A stretch of DNA of 64,000 nt from Staphylococcus roterodami (GCA_022493055.1 CP092781.1:2294001-2358000); one strand, 5' to 3'. Counted from the stretch's first letter, positions 17,072-31,614 are shown. Translations and numbers: made by a program. Notes: generated by a model not told the origin, from the sequence alone.

Positions 17072-17875
17072 TCAGTCATTTTGTAATGATTTTTTACGAT
17101 GTATTTTTATATCGTTGCCAAAGTCTTTTAATAACTCATTTTCATCTAAATAAATTTTCTCTAAATATAATCCTTCAGCAGGTGCAGTGAAAGGAACATT
17201 CTTACGATTCTTTGATTCAAGTAGCTTCGGCACATCAGAAATTTCATGTCGCCCTTTTCCAACTTCTATTAAAAATGCAACTAAGACACGCACCATGTTA
17301 TATAAAAATCCAGACCCAGTGACAATATAATCAAAGCCCTCATCTGTCTTTACAATTTCACTTTGGTATAATGTTCTAACTTTGCTTTCTACTTCAGTTT
17401 TTTGCGAACAAAACCCCGTAAAATCATGTGTACCTATGAATTGTTGTGCCGCTCGGTTCATTTTACCTAAATCCAACGTTTCAGGAATAAATGTTTTCAA
17501 ACCACTTTGAAATGGATCGCGGTGTTGTGCTTGATATACTTTGTAACGATAACGTTTACCTACACAATCATAACGACAATGAAAATCGTCATCGACAGTA
17601 ACAACATTTTTCACATAAATATCATCAGGTAACGTACGATTCATTGCATATTGCCATTGTTCCACTGGAATTTTCAGCTCTGTGTCGAAATGAAAGTATT
17701 GCTGTATCGCATGTACACCTCTATCAGTCCTACTTGAAGGATGGATTCTCACATGTCTTTTATGCATGCGTTGTAATAGCTTTTCAAATTGTTGCTGTAC
17801 CGTTCGACCATTTTGTTGAATTTGAAAACCTAGAAAATTATTTCCTTGATACGCAATTTCTACTAATATACGCAT
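17072..17875 (-). CDS. truA: tRNA pseudouridine(38-40) synthase
   Basis: Converts U38-U40 of tRNA anticodon arms to pseudouridine. It has 267 residues. The catalytic Asp lies in the conserved RTDRGVHA motif near residue 55, preceded by [10 protein letters not shown], and the C-terminal [17 protein letters not shown] block is typical. It begins 4 bp after the ecfT stop, so it is cotranscribed with the ECF transporter genes, a common Firmicutes arrangement. Confidence 0.97.
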   Translation of the reverse strand: MRILVEIAYQGNNFLGFQIQQNGRTVQQQFEKLLQRMHKRHVRIHPSSRTDRGVHAIQQYFHFDTELKIPVEQWQYAMNRTLPDDIYVKNVVTVDDDFHCRYDCVGKRYRYKVYQAQHRDPFQSGLKTFIPETLDLGKMNRAAQQFIGTHDFTGFCSQKTEVESKVRTLYQSEIVKTDEGFDYIVTGSGFLYNMVRVLVAFLIEVGKGRHEISDVPKLLESKNRKNVPFTAPAEGLYLEKIYLDENELLKDFGNDIKIHRKKSLQND

Positions 17876-17879
17876 GAAT

Positions 17880-18686
17880 TTACACTCCTGAATATTTTAA
17901 TACGAATAAAATAATTGCAATTGGGATAATCATGATTAAAGATAACGTATCTCTCAATTGCCATTTAAGCTGTCTGTAGCTCGTTCTCTTAACATTGGCA
18001 TCATAACCCCTAACTTCCATTGCGACCGCTAATTCTTCGGCGCGTTGGAAAGCTGAGATGAATAGTGGCACTAGTAATGGAATAAATGATTTAATACGTG
18101 TTGCAATATTTCCAGAACTGATTTCAGAACCACGCGACTTTTGCGCCAAAATGATTTTATCTAACTCATCCATTAACGTCGGGATGAATCTTAACGCAAT
18201 GGACATTATCATACTTAATTGATGAACTGGTAATTTAAACATCTTTAGTGGTGCAAGTAATTTTTCAAACGCATCTGTTAAATCAATTGGACTTGTCGAC
18301 AGCGTCATAATCGTTGCAATCATCACAATACCAATTAATCGTAATGATATATATAGACCTTCTAAAATACCATTAGTCTCAATTGTAATACCGTGCCATT
18401 CAAATAATACATGCCCACCTTTAGTTAAAAATATATGCATCATTAATGTAAAAATTAAAAAGAAAAATATTGGTGTTAAGCCTTTAATTAAGAACCAAAA
18501 TTGAATTTTTGCTAACTTCATAAATAATAAGATTAGTGTAAACACCCATAAATATGTTAGAGGTGAGTGACAGAAAAATATTAATATAATAAATAAAAAG
18601 ACAAACATTAGCTTTGCTCTTGGATCAAGATGATGAACAAAGGAATTAATCGGTAAATATCGCCCTATAATCAATTTATTTTTCAT
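17880..18686 (-). CDS. ecfT: ECF transporter transmembrane subunit EcfT
   Basis: Shared scaffold of energy-coupling-factor vitamin importers, 268 residues with about 5-6 membrane segments. The coupling-helix motif appears as AQKSRGSEI near residue 185, and a second [19 protein letters not shown] follows; these Ala-Arg-Gly motifs contact the two ATPases. Its start overlaps ecfA2 by 11 bp. It works with various S components such as BioY, whose gene end lies at the far edge of this window. Confidence 0.96.
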   Translation of the reverse strand: MKNKLIIGRYLPINSFVHHLDPRAKLMFVFLFIILIFFCHSPLTYLWVFTLILLFMKLAKIQFWFLIKGLTPIFFFLIFTLMMHIFLTKGGHVLFEWHGITIETNGILEGLYISLRLIGIVMIATIMTLSTSPIDLTDAFEKLLAPLKMFKLPVHQLSMIMSIALRFIPTLMDELDKIILAQKSRGSEISSGNIATRIKSFIPLLVPLFISAFQRAEELAVAMEVRGYDANVKRTSYRQLKWQLRDTLSLIMIIPIAIILFVLKYSGV

Positions 18687-19536
18687 GTTGCCACTCCTTA
18701 TACAAGCTTACAAATGCTTCTTCAGTTAAGGCAATATCTTTTAATTTTGTTTGATATTTTTGTTCAAAGTCATATTGTAACTGAACGATATCTGGCAGAC
18801 CGATGTGCCAATCCGACAACTTTTCTTTATCTTTGAAGAGCTCTTTTGGTGATGTTTGTGACACGATACTACCTTCATTCATAACAATGACTTCATCGGC
18901 ATAACGCGCGACTTCATTCATATCATGTGAAATTAGAATAATTGTCTTATTTTCATTTGTTTGTAAAGATTTTAATAAGCTCATAACTTGTCGTTTGCTT
19001 TGAGGATCAAGTCCTGCTGTTGGTTCATCAACAACGATAATATCCGGGTTCATCGCTAAAATAGAAACAATTGCAATTTTTCGCATTTGTCCACCTGACA
19101 TTTGAAATGGTGATTGTGACATTACGTCTCTTGAAAAGCCGAGATCCATCAATAAACGATGGGCATAACTTTTAGCTTCATCTAAATCCATTTTAAAGTT
19201 CTTAGGTCCAAATATCATTTCACGTTCAACTGTATCTTCAAATAATTGTGATTCTGGAAATTGAAAGACCATGCCAATTCTTTTTCTTAGCGGTCTAATA
19301 AACTTATCTTTAGTCTTATGTGTAACCACAACATCATCGATTGTAACGGTACCACTAGTTGGTTTAATCAATGCATTAATATTTTGAATCAACGTTGATT
19401 TACCACTACCTGTTTGTCCTACGATTGCATAGTACTTACCTTGTTCAAACTCTGTATTAATATCATGAATAGCTTGATGTTGATAAGGTGTTCCTTGCTG
19501 ATACGTGTAACTTACATTGTCAAATCGAATACTCAT
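18676..19536 (-). CDS. ecfA2: ECF transporter ATPase EcfA2
   Basis: ABC ATPase of the group II ECF module, 286 residues. Walker [10 protein letters not shown] (40-48), signature [11 protein letters not shown] and Walker [13 protein letters not shown] are all intact; the C-terminal ~50 residues are the dimerising extension. It overlaps ecfA1 by 4 bp and ecfT by 11 bp, consistent with stoichiometric assembly of the A1-A2-T module. Confidence 0.96.
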   Translation of the reverse strand: MSIRFDNVSYTYQQGTPYQHQAIHDINTEFEQGKYYAIVGQTGSGKSTLIQNINALIKPTSGTVTIDDVVVTHKTKDKFIRPLRKRIGMVFQFPESQLFEDTVEREMIFGPKNFKMDLDEAKSYAHRLLMDLGFSRDVMSQSPFQMSGGQMRKIAIVSILAMNPDIIVVDEPTAGLDPQSKRQVMSLLKSLQTNENKTIILISHDMNEVARYADEVIVMNEGSIVSQTSPKELFKDKEKLSDWHIGLPDIVQLQYDFEQKYQTKLKDIALTEEAFVSLYKEWQHEK

Positions 19537-20342
19537 AGTCGATTCACCAACCCTTCATAAGTCAAAAATGATGTATGGTATCCTAGTAATTGACTCATTT
19601 TTATTGGAAATGGCAAATCAAGACCAATCTTTGTTAATGCTTCTGCTTGATCAAATATATCCATTGCCGTTCCCTCTTTATAGACATTGCCTTTATTCAT
19701 GACGATAACATGGTCTGCTTCCATCGCCTCTGATAAATCATGTGTAATAGATATGATTGTAATGTCGTGTTCTTCTTTAACTTTTCTTACTATATTAAGT
19801 AGATTATGACGAGCGTTCGGATCTAACATGGATGTCGCTTCATCTAATATAATTACCGAAGGATTTAGTGCCAACACACTTGCAATAGCCACACGTTGCT
19901 TTTGTCCTCCTGATAATGCATTAGGTTCATAATCAGCTCGTTCTAACATATCAACTTGTTCAAGTGCTTCATTAACTCTTCTATGCATTTCATCGTGTGG
20001 AACTGCATGATTTTCAAGGCCAAATGCTACATCATATTTTACGATTGAACCTACAAATTGATTTTCCGGATTCTGAAAAACAATCCCAATTTCTTTTCTT
20101 AACTTTTCAATATTATCGTCAGTAACTACCTGACTATTATAAAAAATTTCTCCAGATTTAACTTTTTCAATGCCAATCATTAATTTAGCAATAGTGGACT
20201 TTCCAGAACCGTTATGACCAACAATAGATGTCCACTGTCCTTTTGGAATATTAAAAGAAACATCTTTCAATGTGAAGGATGCATCACTTTGATATTGAAA
20301 TGAAGCGTTTTTAAATACAATAACTGAATTCTTATCCTCCAC
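19533..20342 (-). CDS. ecfA1: ECF transporter ATPase EcfA1
   Basis: Partner ATPase of EcfA2, 269 residues. Walker [10 protein letters not shown] (42-50), Q-loop region [10 protein letters not shown], signature [11 protein letters not shown] and Walker [13 protein letters not shown] are intact. First gene of the ecfA1-ecfA2-ecfT-truA unit, separated from the ribosomal alpha operon by tandem terminators. Confidence 0.96.
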   Translation of the reverse strand: MEDKNSVIVFKNASFQYQSDASFTLKDVSFNIPKGQWTSIVGHNGSGKSTIAKLMIGIEKVKSGEIFYNSQVVTDDNIEKLRKEIGIVFQNPENQFVGSIVKYDVAFGLENHAVPHDEMHRRVNEALEQVDMLERADYEPNALSGGQKQRVAIASVLALNPSVIILDEATSMLDPNARHNLLNIVRKVKEEHDITIISITHDLSEAMEADHVIVMNKGNVYKEGTAMDIFDQAEALTKIGLDLPFPIKMSQLLGYHTSFLTYEGLVNRL

Positions 20343-20626
20343 TTGTCTCTCTCCTTTACGATTCGTGTATCTATCATATTTTACAATATTTATAAATCGC
20401 TGTATATGACATTGATTGTGTTTACGATATATTGAAAGTAATTAAACTACTTCTTAGGTCATTTCCAAATTCACATTCATTAATTTTACAATTTCTGAAA
20501 AACTTAATCCATCTTTATTGATTATACATAAATGCCACAAAAATAATATTTAATAACTATACCGTACAACTTAATTAGTTTAATGTAATGAATTATTCAA
20601 AATGCGAATCTCTGAAATAAAAAAAT

Positions 20627-20662
20627 ATCGGACTTGTAAACATTTCTGTTCATAAGTCCGAT
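20627..20662 (-). terminator. Second terminator downstream of rplQ
   Basis: The perfect nine-base stem ATCGGACTT / AAGTCCGAT is followed on the minus strand by ATTTTTTTATT. Confidence 0.88.
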
Positions 20663-20686
20663 AGCTTATACAATAAAAAAGCGCGC

Positions 20687-20742
20687 ACCCCATCATAAGT
20701 TTGTTGAGTTCACGCTTTAAATCTTTATTTAGTTGATGGGGT
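20687..20742 (-). terminator. First terminator downstream of rplQ, large hairpin
   Basis: ACCCCATCA and TGATGGGGT enclose a 38-base loop; on the minus strand it runs into GCGCGCTTTTTTATT. It is the first of two tandem stops after the alpha operon. Confidence 0.75.
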
Positions 20743-20833
20743 ACTCTGAGCTAGACAATATTTGTATGTGGCAAACATTATCGTTGCACTCATTTGCTTT
20801 ATATAAAAGTAGTTAGTGTATTTATATAAATTG

Positions 20834-21202
20834 TTATACTAATTCGATAATTACTGATTCAGCACCGTCACCGCGACGAGGGCCTTGTTTAAGGATACGA
20901 GTGTAACCACCTTGACGTTCTGTATAACGTTCTGCGATTTCACCAAATAATTTTTGAAGTGCAGTTTGTGTAGTTTCATCTTCGTTTAAGATTTCAACAT
21001 TACGTAAAGTTTTAGCTGCATTACGACGAGAAGCTAAATCTCCCTTTTTACCTAAAGTGATTAATTTCTCAACAACACTGCGAACTTCTTTTGCACGAGC
21101 TTCTGTAGTTTCAATACGCTCACTAATAATAAGTGAAGTAGCTAAGTCACGTAACATAGCTTTACGTTGATCAGAAGTACGACCTAATTTTCTGTAACCC
21201 AT
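20834..21202 (-). CDS. rplQ: 50S ribosomal protein L17
   Basis: L17, 122 residues, last gene of the S10-spc-alpha cluster. Recognised by [20 protein letters not shown], the [10 protein letters not shown] helix and the [17 protein letters not shown]-terminus. It follows rpoA by 16 bp. Confidence 0.98.
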
Positions 21203-21218
21203 GAGTTAACCTCCTTTA

Positions 21219-22163
21219 TCAATCTTCTTTTCTTAATCCTAATCCTAAATCTTCTAATTTGTATTTAACTTCTTCTAAAGATTTACGACCTAAATTACGT
21301 ACTTTCATCATGTCAGCTTCAGATTTATCAGCTAACTCTTGAACAGAATTAATTCCTGCGCGTTTTAAGCAGTTATATGAACGTACAGATAAGTCTAATT
21401 CTTCGATAGACATTTCTAAGACTTTTTCTTTTTGATCTTCTTCTTTTTCAATCATGATTTCAGCATTTTGTGCTTCATCAGTAAGACCAACGAAGATATT
21501 CAAGTGTTCAGTCATTATTTTTGCTGCTAATGAAACTGATTCTTGTGGTGTGATTGAACCATTAGTCCAAACATCCAATGTTAATTTATCAAAATCACTG
21601 CTTTGACCTACACGTGTATTTTCAACAGTATAGTTCACACGTTCAACAGGTGAATACAATGAATCAACAGGGATTACACCAATTGGTAAATCACTAGTAT
21701 TATTTTGTTCTGCTAATGCGTAACCTCTACCCTTGTTAGCAACTAGACGAATTTTTAAGTGACCACCTTTAGATACTGTTGCAATTTTAAGCTCTGGGTT
21801 TAAAATTTCAACATCACTATCATGTGTAATGTCGCTTGCAGTTACTTCGCCTTCATCACGTACATCAATTTCTAAAGTTTTATCTTCTTCAGAATAGATT
21901 TTTAATGCTAATTGTTTAATGTTCATAATGATTGTAGAAACATCTTCAACTACATTATCTACTGCTGAGAATTCATGTAAAACTCCCTCAATTTCAATAT
22001 ACTTAACGGCTGCACCTGGTAATGAAGATAGTAGGATACGACGTAAGGAGTTTCCTAGTGTAGTACCGTAGCCACGTTCTAGTGGTTCAACAACGAACTT
22101 ACCGAATTTAGCATCTTCACTAATTTCAATTGTCTCAATTCTAGGTTTTTCGATTTCTATCAT
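21219..22163 (-). CDS. rpoA: RNA polymerase alpha subunit
   Basis: 314 residues. The N-terminal assembly domain contains [20 protein letters not shown] (near 33-52). A charged linker follows ([13 protein letters not shown]). The C-terminal domain (~245-314) has the helix-hairpin-helix [17 protein letters not shown] and [20 protein letters not shown] that contacts UP elements and activators. It sits between rpsK and rplQ as in other bacteria. Confidence 0.98.
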   Translation of the reverse strand: MIEIEKPRIETIEISEDAKFGKFVVEPLERGYGTTLGNSLRRILLSSLPGAAVKYIEIEGVLHEFSAVDNVVEDVSTIIMNIKQLALKIYSEEDKTLEIDVRDEGEVTASDITHDSDVEILNPELKIATVSKGGHLKIRLVANKGRGYALAEQNNTSDLPIGVIPVDSLYSPVERVNYTVENTRVGQSSDFDKLTLDVWTNGSITPQESVSLAAKIMTEHLNIFVGLTDEAQNAEIMIEKEEDQKEKVLEMSIEELDLSVRSYNCLKRAGINSVQELADKSEADMMKVRNLGRKSLEEVKYKLEDLGLGLRKED

Positions 22164-22236
22164 TTAAATATCCTCCTTATATACGTCGACTTAATTTAGA
22201 ATGTTTGCTCAGTGACCTGTAACAATACCATCAAAA

Positions 22237-22626
22237 TTATACACGACGACGTTTTGGTGGACGACAACCGTTATGAGGTACTGGAGTAACGTCTCTGATT
22301 GCAGTTACTTCTAAACCTGCAGATTGTAATGCACGAATAGCTGATTCACGACCTGGACCAGGTCCTTTAACTGTTACTTCAACTGTTTTTAAACCATGCT
22401 CCATAGCTGATTTAGATGCAGTTTCAGAAGCCATTTGTGCTGCAAATGGTGTTGATTTTTTAGATCCTTTAAATCCTAATGCACCAGCTGATGACCATGA
22501 TAAAGCATTACCGAATTCATCAGTGATAGTTACAATAGTGTTGTTGAATGTTGAACGGATGTGTGCTACACCATTTTCAATATTCTTTTTCACTCTACGT
22601 TTACGAGATACTTGTTTACGTGCCAT
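22237..22626 (-). CDS. rpsK: 30S ribosomal protein S11
   Basis: S11, 129 residues, platform protein. [37 protein letters not shown] and the C-terminal [15 protein letters not shown] are family hallmarks. It is placed between rpsM and rpoA. Confidence 0.98.
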
Positions 22627-22649
22627 TTAAAATTTGCCTCCTTTACCTA

Positions 22650-23015
22650 TTATTTTTTCTTGTTAGCTACCGTTTTAACTGGTCCTTTACGAGTACGAGC
22701 GTTGTTTTTCGTTTTTTGACCACGAACTGGTAAGCCACGACGGTGACGGATACCACGGTATGATGAAATTTCCATTAAACGTTTAATATTTAAGTTAGTT
22801 TCACGACGTAAGTCACCTTCAACTTTATAACCGTCTACAACTTCACGGATGCGACCTAATTCGTCATCAGTTAAATCTTTCACACGAGTATCAGCTGATA
22901 CGTTAGCTTCTTCAAGAATTTTTTGAGCAGTTGCCGTACCGATACCGTATATATAAGTTAATGAGATAACTACGCGTTTTTCACGTGGAATATCTACTCC
23001 TGCAATACGTGCCAT
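22650..23015 (-). CDS. rpsM: 30S ribosomal protein S13
   Basis: S13, 121 residues, head protein contacting P-site tRNA and L5. [14 protein letters not shown] at the start, [14 protein letters not shown] helix-turn-helix, and the basic tail [20 protein letters not shown] identify it. Confidence 0.98.
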   Translation of the reverse strand: MARIAGVDIPREKRVVISLTYIYGIGTATAQKILEEANVSADTRVKDLTDDELGRIREVVDGYKVEGDLRRETNLNIKRLMEISSYRGIRHRRGLPVRGQKTKNNARTRKGPVKTVANKKK

Positions 23016-23037
23016 ATTAATTTACACCTCTCTTTTA

Positions 23038-23163
<126 letters not shown>

Positions 23164-23182
23164 CTATATTATGGAGTGACGA

Positions 23183-23401
23183 TTATTTATAACGATAAGT
23201 AATTCTTCCGCGTGTTAAATCGTACGGAGACATCTCAACAGTTACTTTGTCGCCAGGTAGAATACGAATGTAATTCATTCTGATTTTTCCACTTACGTGA
23301 GCTAAAATCTCATGACCATTTTCTAATTCTACTTTAAACATTGCGTTCGGTAAAGTATCTAATACAGTACCTTCTAATTCAATTACATCTTGTTTAGCCA
23401 T
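23183..23401 (-). CDS. infA: Translation initiation factor IF-1
   Basis: A 72-residue OB-fold protein that binds the ribosomal A site during initiation. [22 protein letters not shown] and [29 protein letters not shown] are nearly invariant in Firmicutes. It lies between adk and rpmJ. Confidence 0.98.
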
Positions 23402-23593
23402 TGATTAACTTCCCCCTTTTTGCAATAGTAAGGTAATCGTCAATAGACAACTTTATTGTTACGAATCTATCAGTGATTAATTTTATAAGTTAAACAAAAA
23501 TTACGGGAATTAATTATCGTTAATTGCCACTCTCATCTATCTAATATGATTAAATCATGCCTCACTTAAAATAGACCGCTTAAAGTTGATCTA

Positions 23594-25549
<1,956 letters not shown>

Positions 25550-25550
<1 letters not shown>

Positions 25551-25990
25551 TAGATCACCTCGTGTGCTCCACCTTTAGCATCAATAGCTTCTGCTGCTGA
25601 AGCTGAGAATTTATGAGCTTTCACTGTCAATTTCTTATCAAGTGAACCATTACCTAGTATTTTAATACCAGATTTTTCATTCTTAACAACACCAGATTCT
25701 ACTAATAAAGCTGGAGTTACTTCAGTACCATCTTCAAATTTATTAAGTTGGTCTAAGTTAACAATAGCATATTCTTTACGATTTATGTTAGTAAAACCAC
25801 GTTTTGGTAAACGACGGAATAATGGTAATTGACCACCTTCAAATCCTGGTCTTACACCACCGCCTGAACGAGCTTTTTGACCTTTGTGACCGCGACCACT
25901 TGTTTTACCGTTACCTGTCGCAACACCACGTCCAACACGATTGCGTTCTTTACGTGAACCTTCTGCCGGTTTTAACTCATGTAATTTCAT
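25550..25990 (-). CDS. rplO: 50S ribosomal protein L15
   Basis: L15, 146 residues. [20 protein letters not shown], the Gly/Arg-rich extension [19 protein letters not shown] and [17 protein letters not shown] are diagnostic. Between rpmD and secY. Confidence 0.98.
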
Positions 25991-26006
25991 TTCGGCACCT
26001 CCTTGA

Positions 26007-26186
26007 TTATTTTTCTTCTACTGTTAATAAGTGCTTAACTTTGTTGATTTGCCCACGAATAGCAGGGTTATCTTCAACAACTACTGAACTGTTAGTCTTT
26101 TTAAGACCTAAAGCTTCAACAGTTTTACGTTGTGTTTCAGGACGACCAATAACACTACGAGTGAGGGTAATTTGTAATTTAGCCAT
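26007..26186 (-). CDS. rpmD: 50S ribosomal protein L30
   Basis: A 59-residue protein read as [20 protein letters not shown] through [18 protein letters not shown], ending TVEEK. It fits the bacterial short L30 and its place between rpsE and rplO; GGAGGG precedes the start. Confidence 0.97.
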
Positions 26187-26202
26187 AACTAGTTTTCCCT
26201 CC

Positions 26203-26703
26203 TTAATTGTATAATTCTTCTACTGTTTTGCCACGTAATTTCGCAACATCTTCAGCATTTTTAAGGTTTTGTAAACCATTGATTGTCGCACGAACCATGT
26301 TAATTGGAGTGTTTGATCCTAATGATTTACTTAAGATATCTGTAATACCTGCTAATTCAAGCACGGCACGAACAGGACCACCAGCGATAACCCCTGTACC
26401 AGGTGCAGCCGGTTTCATAAATACGCTTCCTGAACCGTAACGGCCAGTAATTGTGTGTGGAGTTGTACCTTCAACACGTGGAACAACTACTAAATCTTTT
26501 TTAGCTGCTTCTACAGCTTTTTTGATTGCTTCAGGTACTTCTTGTGCTTTACCAGTACCGAAACCTACACGACCATTTTTGTCTCCAACTACAACTAATG
26601 CAGTGAAACGGAAACGACGACCACCTTTTACAACTTTTGCTACACGGTTGATTGTAACAACGCGTTCTTCAAATTCTTTCGTCTCTTCTTCTCTACGAGC
26701 CAT
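26203..26703 (-). CDS. rpsE: 30S ribosomal protein S5
   Basis: S5, 166 residues, decoding-fidelity protein. N-terminal double-stranded-RNA-binding domain with [21 protein letters not shown]-terminal domain with [20 protein letters not shown]. The wild-type-looking loop residues around VVKGGRRF, site of spectinomycin resistance changes, show no deletion. Confidence 0.98.
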   Translation of the reverse strand: MARREEETKEFEERVVTINRVAKVVKGGRRFRFTALVVVGDKNGRVGFGTGKAQEVPEAIKKAVEAAKKDLVVVPRVEGTTPHTITGRYGSGSVFMKPAAPGTGVIAGGPVRAVLELAGITDILSKSLGSNTPINMVRATINGLQNLKNAEDVAKLRGKTVEELYN

Positions 26704-26723
26704 GTATTTGTCCCTCCTTTAAA

Positions 26724-27083
26724 TTAAAATTCTAATCCGCTTTCTCTTGCAGCTTCAGCTAATGCTTTAACACGTCCGTGATATAAATATCCTCCACGGT
26801 CAAATACGATTTCTTTAATGCCTTTGTCAGCAGCTTTTTTAGCTATTGCTTCACCGACTTTAGTTGCTAATTCAACTTTAGTTGCTGAAGTAGCAATGTC
26901 GCTATCTTTTGAAGAAGCTTGAGCTAATGTTACGCCTTTATTGTCATCAATAATTTGAGCGTAGATATGCTTGTTTGAACGATATACGTTTAAACGTGGC
27001 TTTTCAGCTGTACCTGATAAGTTAGTACGAACACGAGCATGTCTTTTTAAACGCACTTTGTTTTTATCAATTTTACTGATCAT
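26724..27083 (-). CDS. rplR: 50S ribosomal protein L18
   Basis: L18, 119 residues, binds 5S rRNA. The [20 protein letters not shown] motif and the C-terminal [27 protein letters not shown] end are typical. Between rplF and rpsE. Confidence 0.98.
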   Translation of the reverse strand: MISKIDKNKVRLKRHARVRTNLSGTAEKPRLNVYRSNKHIYAQIIDDNKGVTLAQASSKDSDIATSATKVELATKVGEAIAKKAADKGIKEIVFDRGGYLYHGRVKALAEAARESGLEF

Positions 27084-27114
27084 TTCAATACTCCTTTCTG
27101 TAGAGTTTTATCTA

Positions 27115-27651
27115 TTATTTACCAGTTTTACCTTCTTTACGGCGAACATATTCACCTTGGTAACGAATACCTTTACCTTTATAAGGTTCTGGAGGTCTTA
27201 CTGAACGGATGTTAGAAGCTAATGCTCCAACTTGTTCTTTTGAAATACCTTCAACTTTAACGACTGTGTTTTTCTCTACTGAGAAAGTAATGTTCTCTTC
27301 AGCTTTAATTTCAACTGGGTGAGAATAACCAACGTTAAGGATTAAGTCTTTACCTTGCATTTGAGCACGGTAACCTACACCAACAAGTTCAAGTACTTTT
27401 TCGTATCCTTGAGAAACACCTTGTACCATATTGTTTAATAAAGCACGAGTTGTACCATGGTTTGTTCTATCTTCTTTAGAATCAGATGGTCTTACAACTT
27501 CAATAGTGTTTTCTTCTTGTTTGAATGTCATTCTTTCATTTAAAGTTCTTGATAATTCACCTTTAGGACCTTTAACAGTTACATGATTTCCATCAAAAGT
27601 TACTGTTACGTCACTAGGAATGTCAATAATTTTCTTACCAACACGACTCAT
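27115..27651 (-). CDS. rplF: 50S ribosomal protein L6
   Basis: L6, 178 residues, near the GTPase centre. [34 protein letters not shown] and the C-terminal [20 protein letters not shown] identify the duplicated L6 fold. Confidence 0.98.
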   Translation of the reverse strand: MSRVGKKIIDIPSDVTVTFDGNHVTVKGPKGELSRTLNERMTFKQEENTIEVVRPSDSKEDRTNHGTTRALLNNMVQGVSQGYEKVLELVGVGYRAQMQGKDLILNVGYSHPVEIKAEENITFSVEKNTVVKVEGISKEQVGALASNIRSVRPPEPYKGKGIRYQGEYVRRKEGKTGK

Positions 27652-27675
27652 GTTATGGCACCTCCTTATTTTTTA

Positions 27676-28074
27676 TTACCAAACGTATGCGATAATTTCT
27701 CCACCAACATTACGTTTTCTTGCTTCTTTATCAGTGATTACACCTTCAGAAGTTGATACTAATGCGATACCTAAACCATTTAATACTTTAGGCATTTCGC
27801 TAGCTTTTGCATATACACGTAAACCTGGTTTTGAAATACGTTTTAATCCTGTGATAACACGCTCATCGTTTTGACCATATTTTAAGAATAAACGAAGTAC
27901 ACCTTGTTTATCATCTTCTACGTATTCAACATTTTTAATGAAACCTTCACTCTTTAAGATTTCAGCAATTTCTTTTTTGATATTTGATGCAGGTAATTCT
28001 AATTTCTCGTGACGCACCATGTTTGCGTTTCTTACACGAGTAAGCATATCTGCGATTGGATCTGTCATTGTCAT
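27676..28074 (-). CDS. rpsH: 30S ribosomal protein S8
   Basis: S8, 132 residues, binds 16S helix 21. It begins [18 protein letters not shown] and ends with [16 protein letters not shown], both conserved. Between rpsN and rplF. Confidence 0.98.
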
Positions 28075-28105
28075 TGATTGTTGCCTCCTTTCAGACTCTT
28101 TTTTA

Positions 28106-28291
28106 TTACCAGCTAGCTTTACGAACGCCAGGGATTTGGCCTTTGTAAGCTAATTCACGGAAACAAATACGGCATAATTTAAATTTACGATATACAGAAT
28201 GTGGACGGCCACAACGTTCACAACGAGTGTATTCACGAACTGCATATTTTTGTTTTTTTTGTTGCTTAGCAACCATTGAAGTTTTAGCCAC
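28106..28291 (-). CDS. rpsN: 30S ribosomal protein S14, zinc type (S14Z)
   Basis: A 61-residue S14 of the short zinc-binding type; CERCGRPH and CRICFREL supply the two Cys-x2-Cys pairs. This is the spc-operon copy; staphylococci carry a longer zinc-free paralogue elsewhere. Confidence 0.98.
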
Positions 28292-28313
28292 TTAATTAGC
28301 CTCCTTTAAATAA

Positions 28314-28853
28314 TTATTTACGGAATGGCATACCGAAGTTAGCTAACAATTCACGAGCTTCTTCATCAGTGTTAGCAGTAGTTACGATAACAATATCCAT
28401 TCCTCTAACTTTACTTACTTTATCATAGTCGATTTCTGGGAAAATTAATTGTTCTTTAACACCTAAAGTGTAGTTACCGCGTCCGTCAAATGCTTTTTTA
28501 GAAACACCTTGGAAGTCACGTACACGTGGTAATGATACTGAAATTAATTTGTCTAAGAATTCATACATTCTTTCACCGCGAAGTGTTACTTTCGCACCGA
28601 TTGGCATACCTTCACGTAAACGGAAAGTCGCGATTGATTTTTTAGCTTTAGTTACTAATGGTTTTTGACCAGTGATTAATTCTAATTCTTCAACAGCATT
28701 GTCTAATACTTTAGAATTTTGTACTGCGTCACCTACACCCATGTTCACAACGATTTTATCTATTTTTGGTACTTCCATCACTGAACTATAATTGAATTTT
28801 TTCATTAAGCTTTCAGTAACTTCAGTATTAAACTTTTCTTTTAAACGGTTCAA
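28314..28853 (-). CDS. rplE: 50S ribosomal protein L5
   Basis: L5, 179 residues, 5S rRNA-binding and central-protuberance protein. [39 protein letters not shown] and [20 protein letters not shown] are family blocks. Confidence 0.98.
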   Translation of the reverse strand: MNRLKEKFNTEVTESLMKKFNYSSVMEVPKIDKIVVNMGVGDAVQNSKVLDNAVEELELITGQKPLVTKAKKSIATFRLREGMPIGAKVTLRGERMYEFLDKLISVSLPRVRDFQGVSKKAFDGRGNYTLGVKEQLIFPEIDYDKVSKVRGMDIVIVTTANTDEEARELLANFGMPFRK

Positions 28854-28879
28854 AGTGGGATCCTCCTTTCAACTTGTTA

Positions 28880-29197
28880 TTAATTATTAGTTTTGATTTC
28901 TTCGCCAGATTTTTTAGCGATACGAACTTTTTTACCATCAACAAATTTGTAACCTACACGAGTTGGTTCGTTTGTTTTAGGGTCTAATAATTGTACATTA
29001 GAAACATGGATTGCTGCCTCTGTTTCTAAGATTCCACCTTCAGGATTTAATTGAGTTGGTTTTTGGTGTTTTTTCATAATGTTAACACCTTCCACAACGA
29101 CACGGTCTTTTTTAGGTAGAGTAGCGATTACTTTACCTTCTTTACCTTTGTCTTTACCTGCGATAACTTTAACGTTGTCACCTTTTTTGATATGCAT
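28880..29197 (-). CDS. rplX: 50S ribosomal protein L24
   Basis: L24, 105 residues, assembly initiator. The KOW motif [18 protein letters not shown] lies at residues 6-23, and [19 protein letters not shown] follows. Confidence 0.98.
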   Translation of the reverse strand: MHIKKGDNVKVIAGKDKGKEGKVIATLPKKDRVVVEGVNIMKKHQKPTQLNPEGGILETEAAIHVSNVQLLDPKTNEPTRVGYKFVDGKKVRIAKKSGEEIKTNN

Positions 29198-29232
29198 GTG
29201 GGCACCTCCTTATTTGTATTGGTTGTTATTTA

Positions 29233-29604
<372 letters not shown>

Positions 29605-29632
29605 TTAAACCTCCCTTATCTATAAACTTGTA

Positions 29633-29896
29633 TTAAATAATTACTGACTCTTCAACAATCTCTACTAAACGAAAACGTTTTGTTGCTGATAAAGGACGAG
29701 TTTCTTGAATTTTAACAATGTCTCCTAATTTAGCTGAATTGTTTTCATCATGAGTTTTGTATTTTTTAGAGTATTTTACTCGTTTACCGTATAATTTGTG
29801 TGTTTTGTAAGTTTCAACAAGTACTGTAATAGTCTTGTCCATTTTGTCTGAAACAACTTTACCTACATAAACTTTACGATCGTTTCTTTCGCTCAC
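29633..29896 (-). CDS. rpsQ: 30S ribosomal protein S17
   Basis: S17, 87 residues, OB fold binding 16S 5' domain. [19 protein letters not shown] and the later [20 protein letters not shown] identify it. Confidence 0.98.
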
Positions 29897-29919
29897 TTTT
29901 GTAACCTCCTCTTACTTAA

Positions 29920-30129
29920 TTATTGATTAGCCTTACTTTGTTCAATTTCTCTTTCACGAGCAACAGTTTTTAGACGTGCAATCGTTTTTCTTACTGTACG
30001 AATACGTGCAGTTTCTTCTAATTGACCTGTAGCTAACTGAAAGCGTAGGTTAAAAAGCTCTTCTTTTGAAGATTTGATTTGTTCTTCGATTTCTGAAGTG
30101 GTTAAGTCTCTAATTTCCTTAGCTTTCAT
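29920..30129 (-). CDS. rpmC: 50S ribosomal protein L29
   Basis: L29, 69 residues from [18 protein letters not shown] longer in-frame start 24 bp upstream exists inside rplP, but the family start is this ATG. It overlaps the rplP end by 11 bp. Confidence 0.97.
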
Positions 30130-30553
30130 TTGTTTCACCACCCAATTCCTCACGTTTTACAAACTTAGTTTTTACTGGAAGTTTGTGACTTGCTAAACGT
30201 AGTGCTTCACGCGCAACTTCTTCAGATACGCCAGCAACTTCGAATAAAATTCTACCTGGTTTAACAACTGCGATCCAGCCTTCAACCGCACCTTTACCAG
30301 CACCCATACGTACTTCTAAAGGTTTTTTAGTATATGGTGTATGTGGGAAGATTTTAATCCAAACTTTCCCGCCACGTTTCATGTAACGTGTCATTGCTAT
30401 ACGAGCAGATTCGATTTGACGAGATGTGATCCAAGACGTTGTAGTTGCTTGTAAACCAAACTCACCAAATGTTACGTAGTTACCGCCTTTAGAACGACCA
30501 GTTGTTTTAGGACGATGTTGACGACGATATTTTACACGTTTTGGTAGTAACAT
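30119..30553 (-). CDS. rplP: 50S ribosomal protein L16
   Basis: L16, 144 residues, tRNA-accommodation and evernimicin-site protein. [17 protein letters not shown] and [20 protein letters not shown] are hallmarks. It is 2 bp from rpsC and overlaps rpmC. Confidence 0.98.
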
Positions 30554-30555
30554 TA

Positions 30556-31209
30556 TTATTTTCCTCCTCCACTAGTGTTCTTAGTAGGAAGAACTTCTCC
30601 ACGATAGATCCATACTTTAACGCCTAATTTACCGTAAGTAGTGTCAGCTTCAGCATGTGCATAATCGATGTCAGCACGTAATGTATGAAGTGGAACAGTT
30701 CCTTCTGAATATTGTTCAGCACGAGCGATGTCAGCTCCGCCTAAACGACCAGATACTTGAGTTTTGATACCTTTAGCACCAAGTTTCATAGCTCTAGTAA
30801 TTGCTTGTTTTTGTACACGACGGAATGAAGCACGGTTTTCTAATTGACGTGCGATGTTTTCTGCTACTAAACGAGCATCAAGATCAACTTTTTTAATTTC
30901 AATTACGTTGATGTGTACTTTTTTATCAGTTAACGCATTTAATTTGTTGCGTAATTTTTCGATTTCTGAACCGCCTTTACCAATTACCATACCAGGTTTA
31001 CCAGTATGAATTGCAATGTTGATACGGTTTGCAGCACGTTCAATCTCTACGTGAGAAACTGATGCTTCTTTTAATTCATTATCAATAAATTTACGGATTT
31101 TTAAATCTTCGTGTAAAAGTGAAGCGAAGTCTTTTTCAGCGTACCATTTAGCTTCCCAATCACGAATAATACCAACACGAAGTCCGATTGGATTAATTTT
31201 TTGACCCAC
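30556..31209 (-). CDS. rpsC: 30S ribosomal protein S3
   Basis: S3, 217 residues, mRNA entry-tunnel protein. [20 protein letters not shown], the KH-domain [18 protein letters not shown] and the C-terminal [19 protein letters not shown] are clear. Confidence 0.98.
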
Positions 31210-31232
31210 AGTATTCCCTCCTTAAAAGTTAA

Positions 31233-31586
31233 TTAAGCTTCTTTAGCTTCTTCTTTACCGTCACTTACGACGATTGTAATGTGGCTTGTACGTTTGTTAA
31301 TCGCACTTGCACGACCTTGCGCACGTGGACGGAAACGTTTTAATGTTGGTCCTTCGTTAGCGTATGCTTCTTTAACAACTAATTCATCTGTGTTCATGTC
31401 ATAGTTATGTTCAGCATTAGCTAAAGCGGACATTAATACTTTTTCAATTACTGGTGATGAAGCTTTGTTTGTTAATTTCAAAATTGCAATAGCTTCAGCA
31501 GCATTTTTACCTCTGATTAAGTCAAGAACTAATCTTACTTTACGAGGTGCGATTCTTATTGTTCTAGCAACCGCTTTTGCTTCCAT
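31233..31586 (-). CDS. rplV: 50S ribosomal protein L22
   Basis: L22, 117 residues, lines the exit tunnel. [20 protein letters not shown] and the tunnel hairpin [20 protein letters not shown] are intact, with no insertion or deletion of the macrolide-resistance type. Confidence 0.98.
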
Positions 31587-31614
31587 TAGGATGTCCTCCT
31601 CTACTTAATAAATA

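Larger units (their letters stand above)
20343..20833. other. Intergenic region rplQ-ecfA1
   Basis: It contains the two tandem terminators listed (20687-20742 and 20627-20662) and an AT-rich ecfA1 promoter region at 20343-20600. No ORF is supported. Confidence 0.6.
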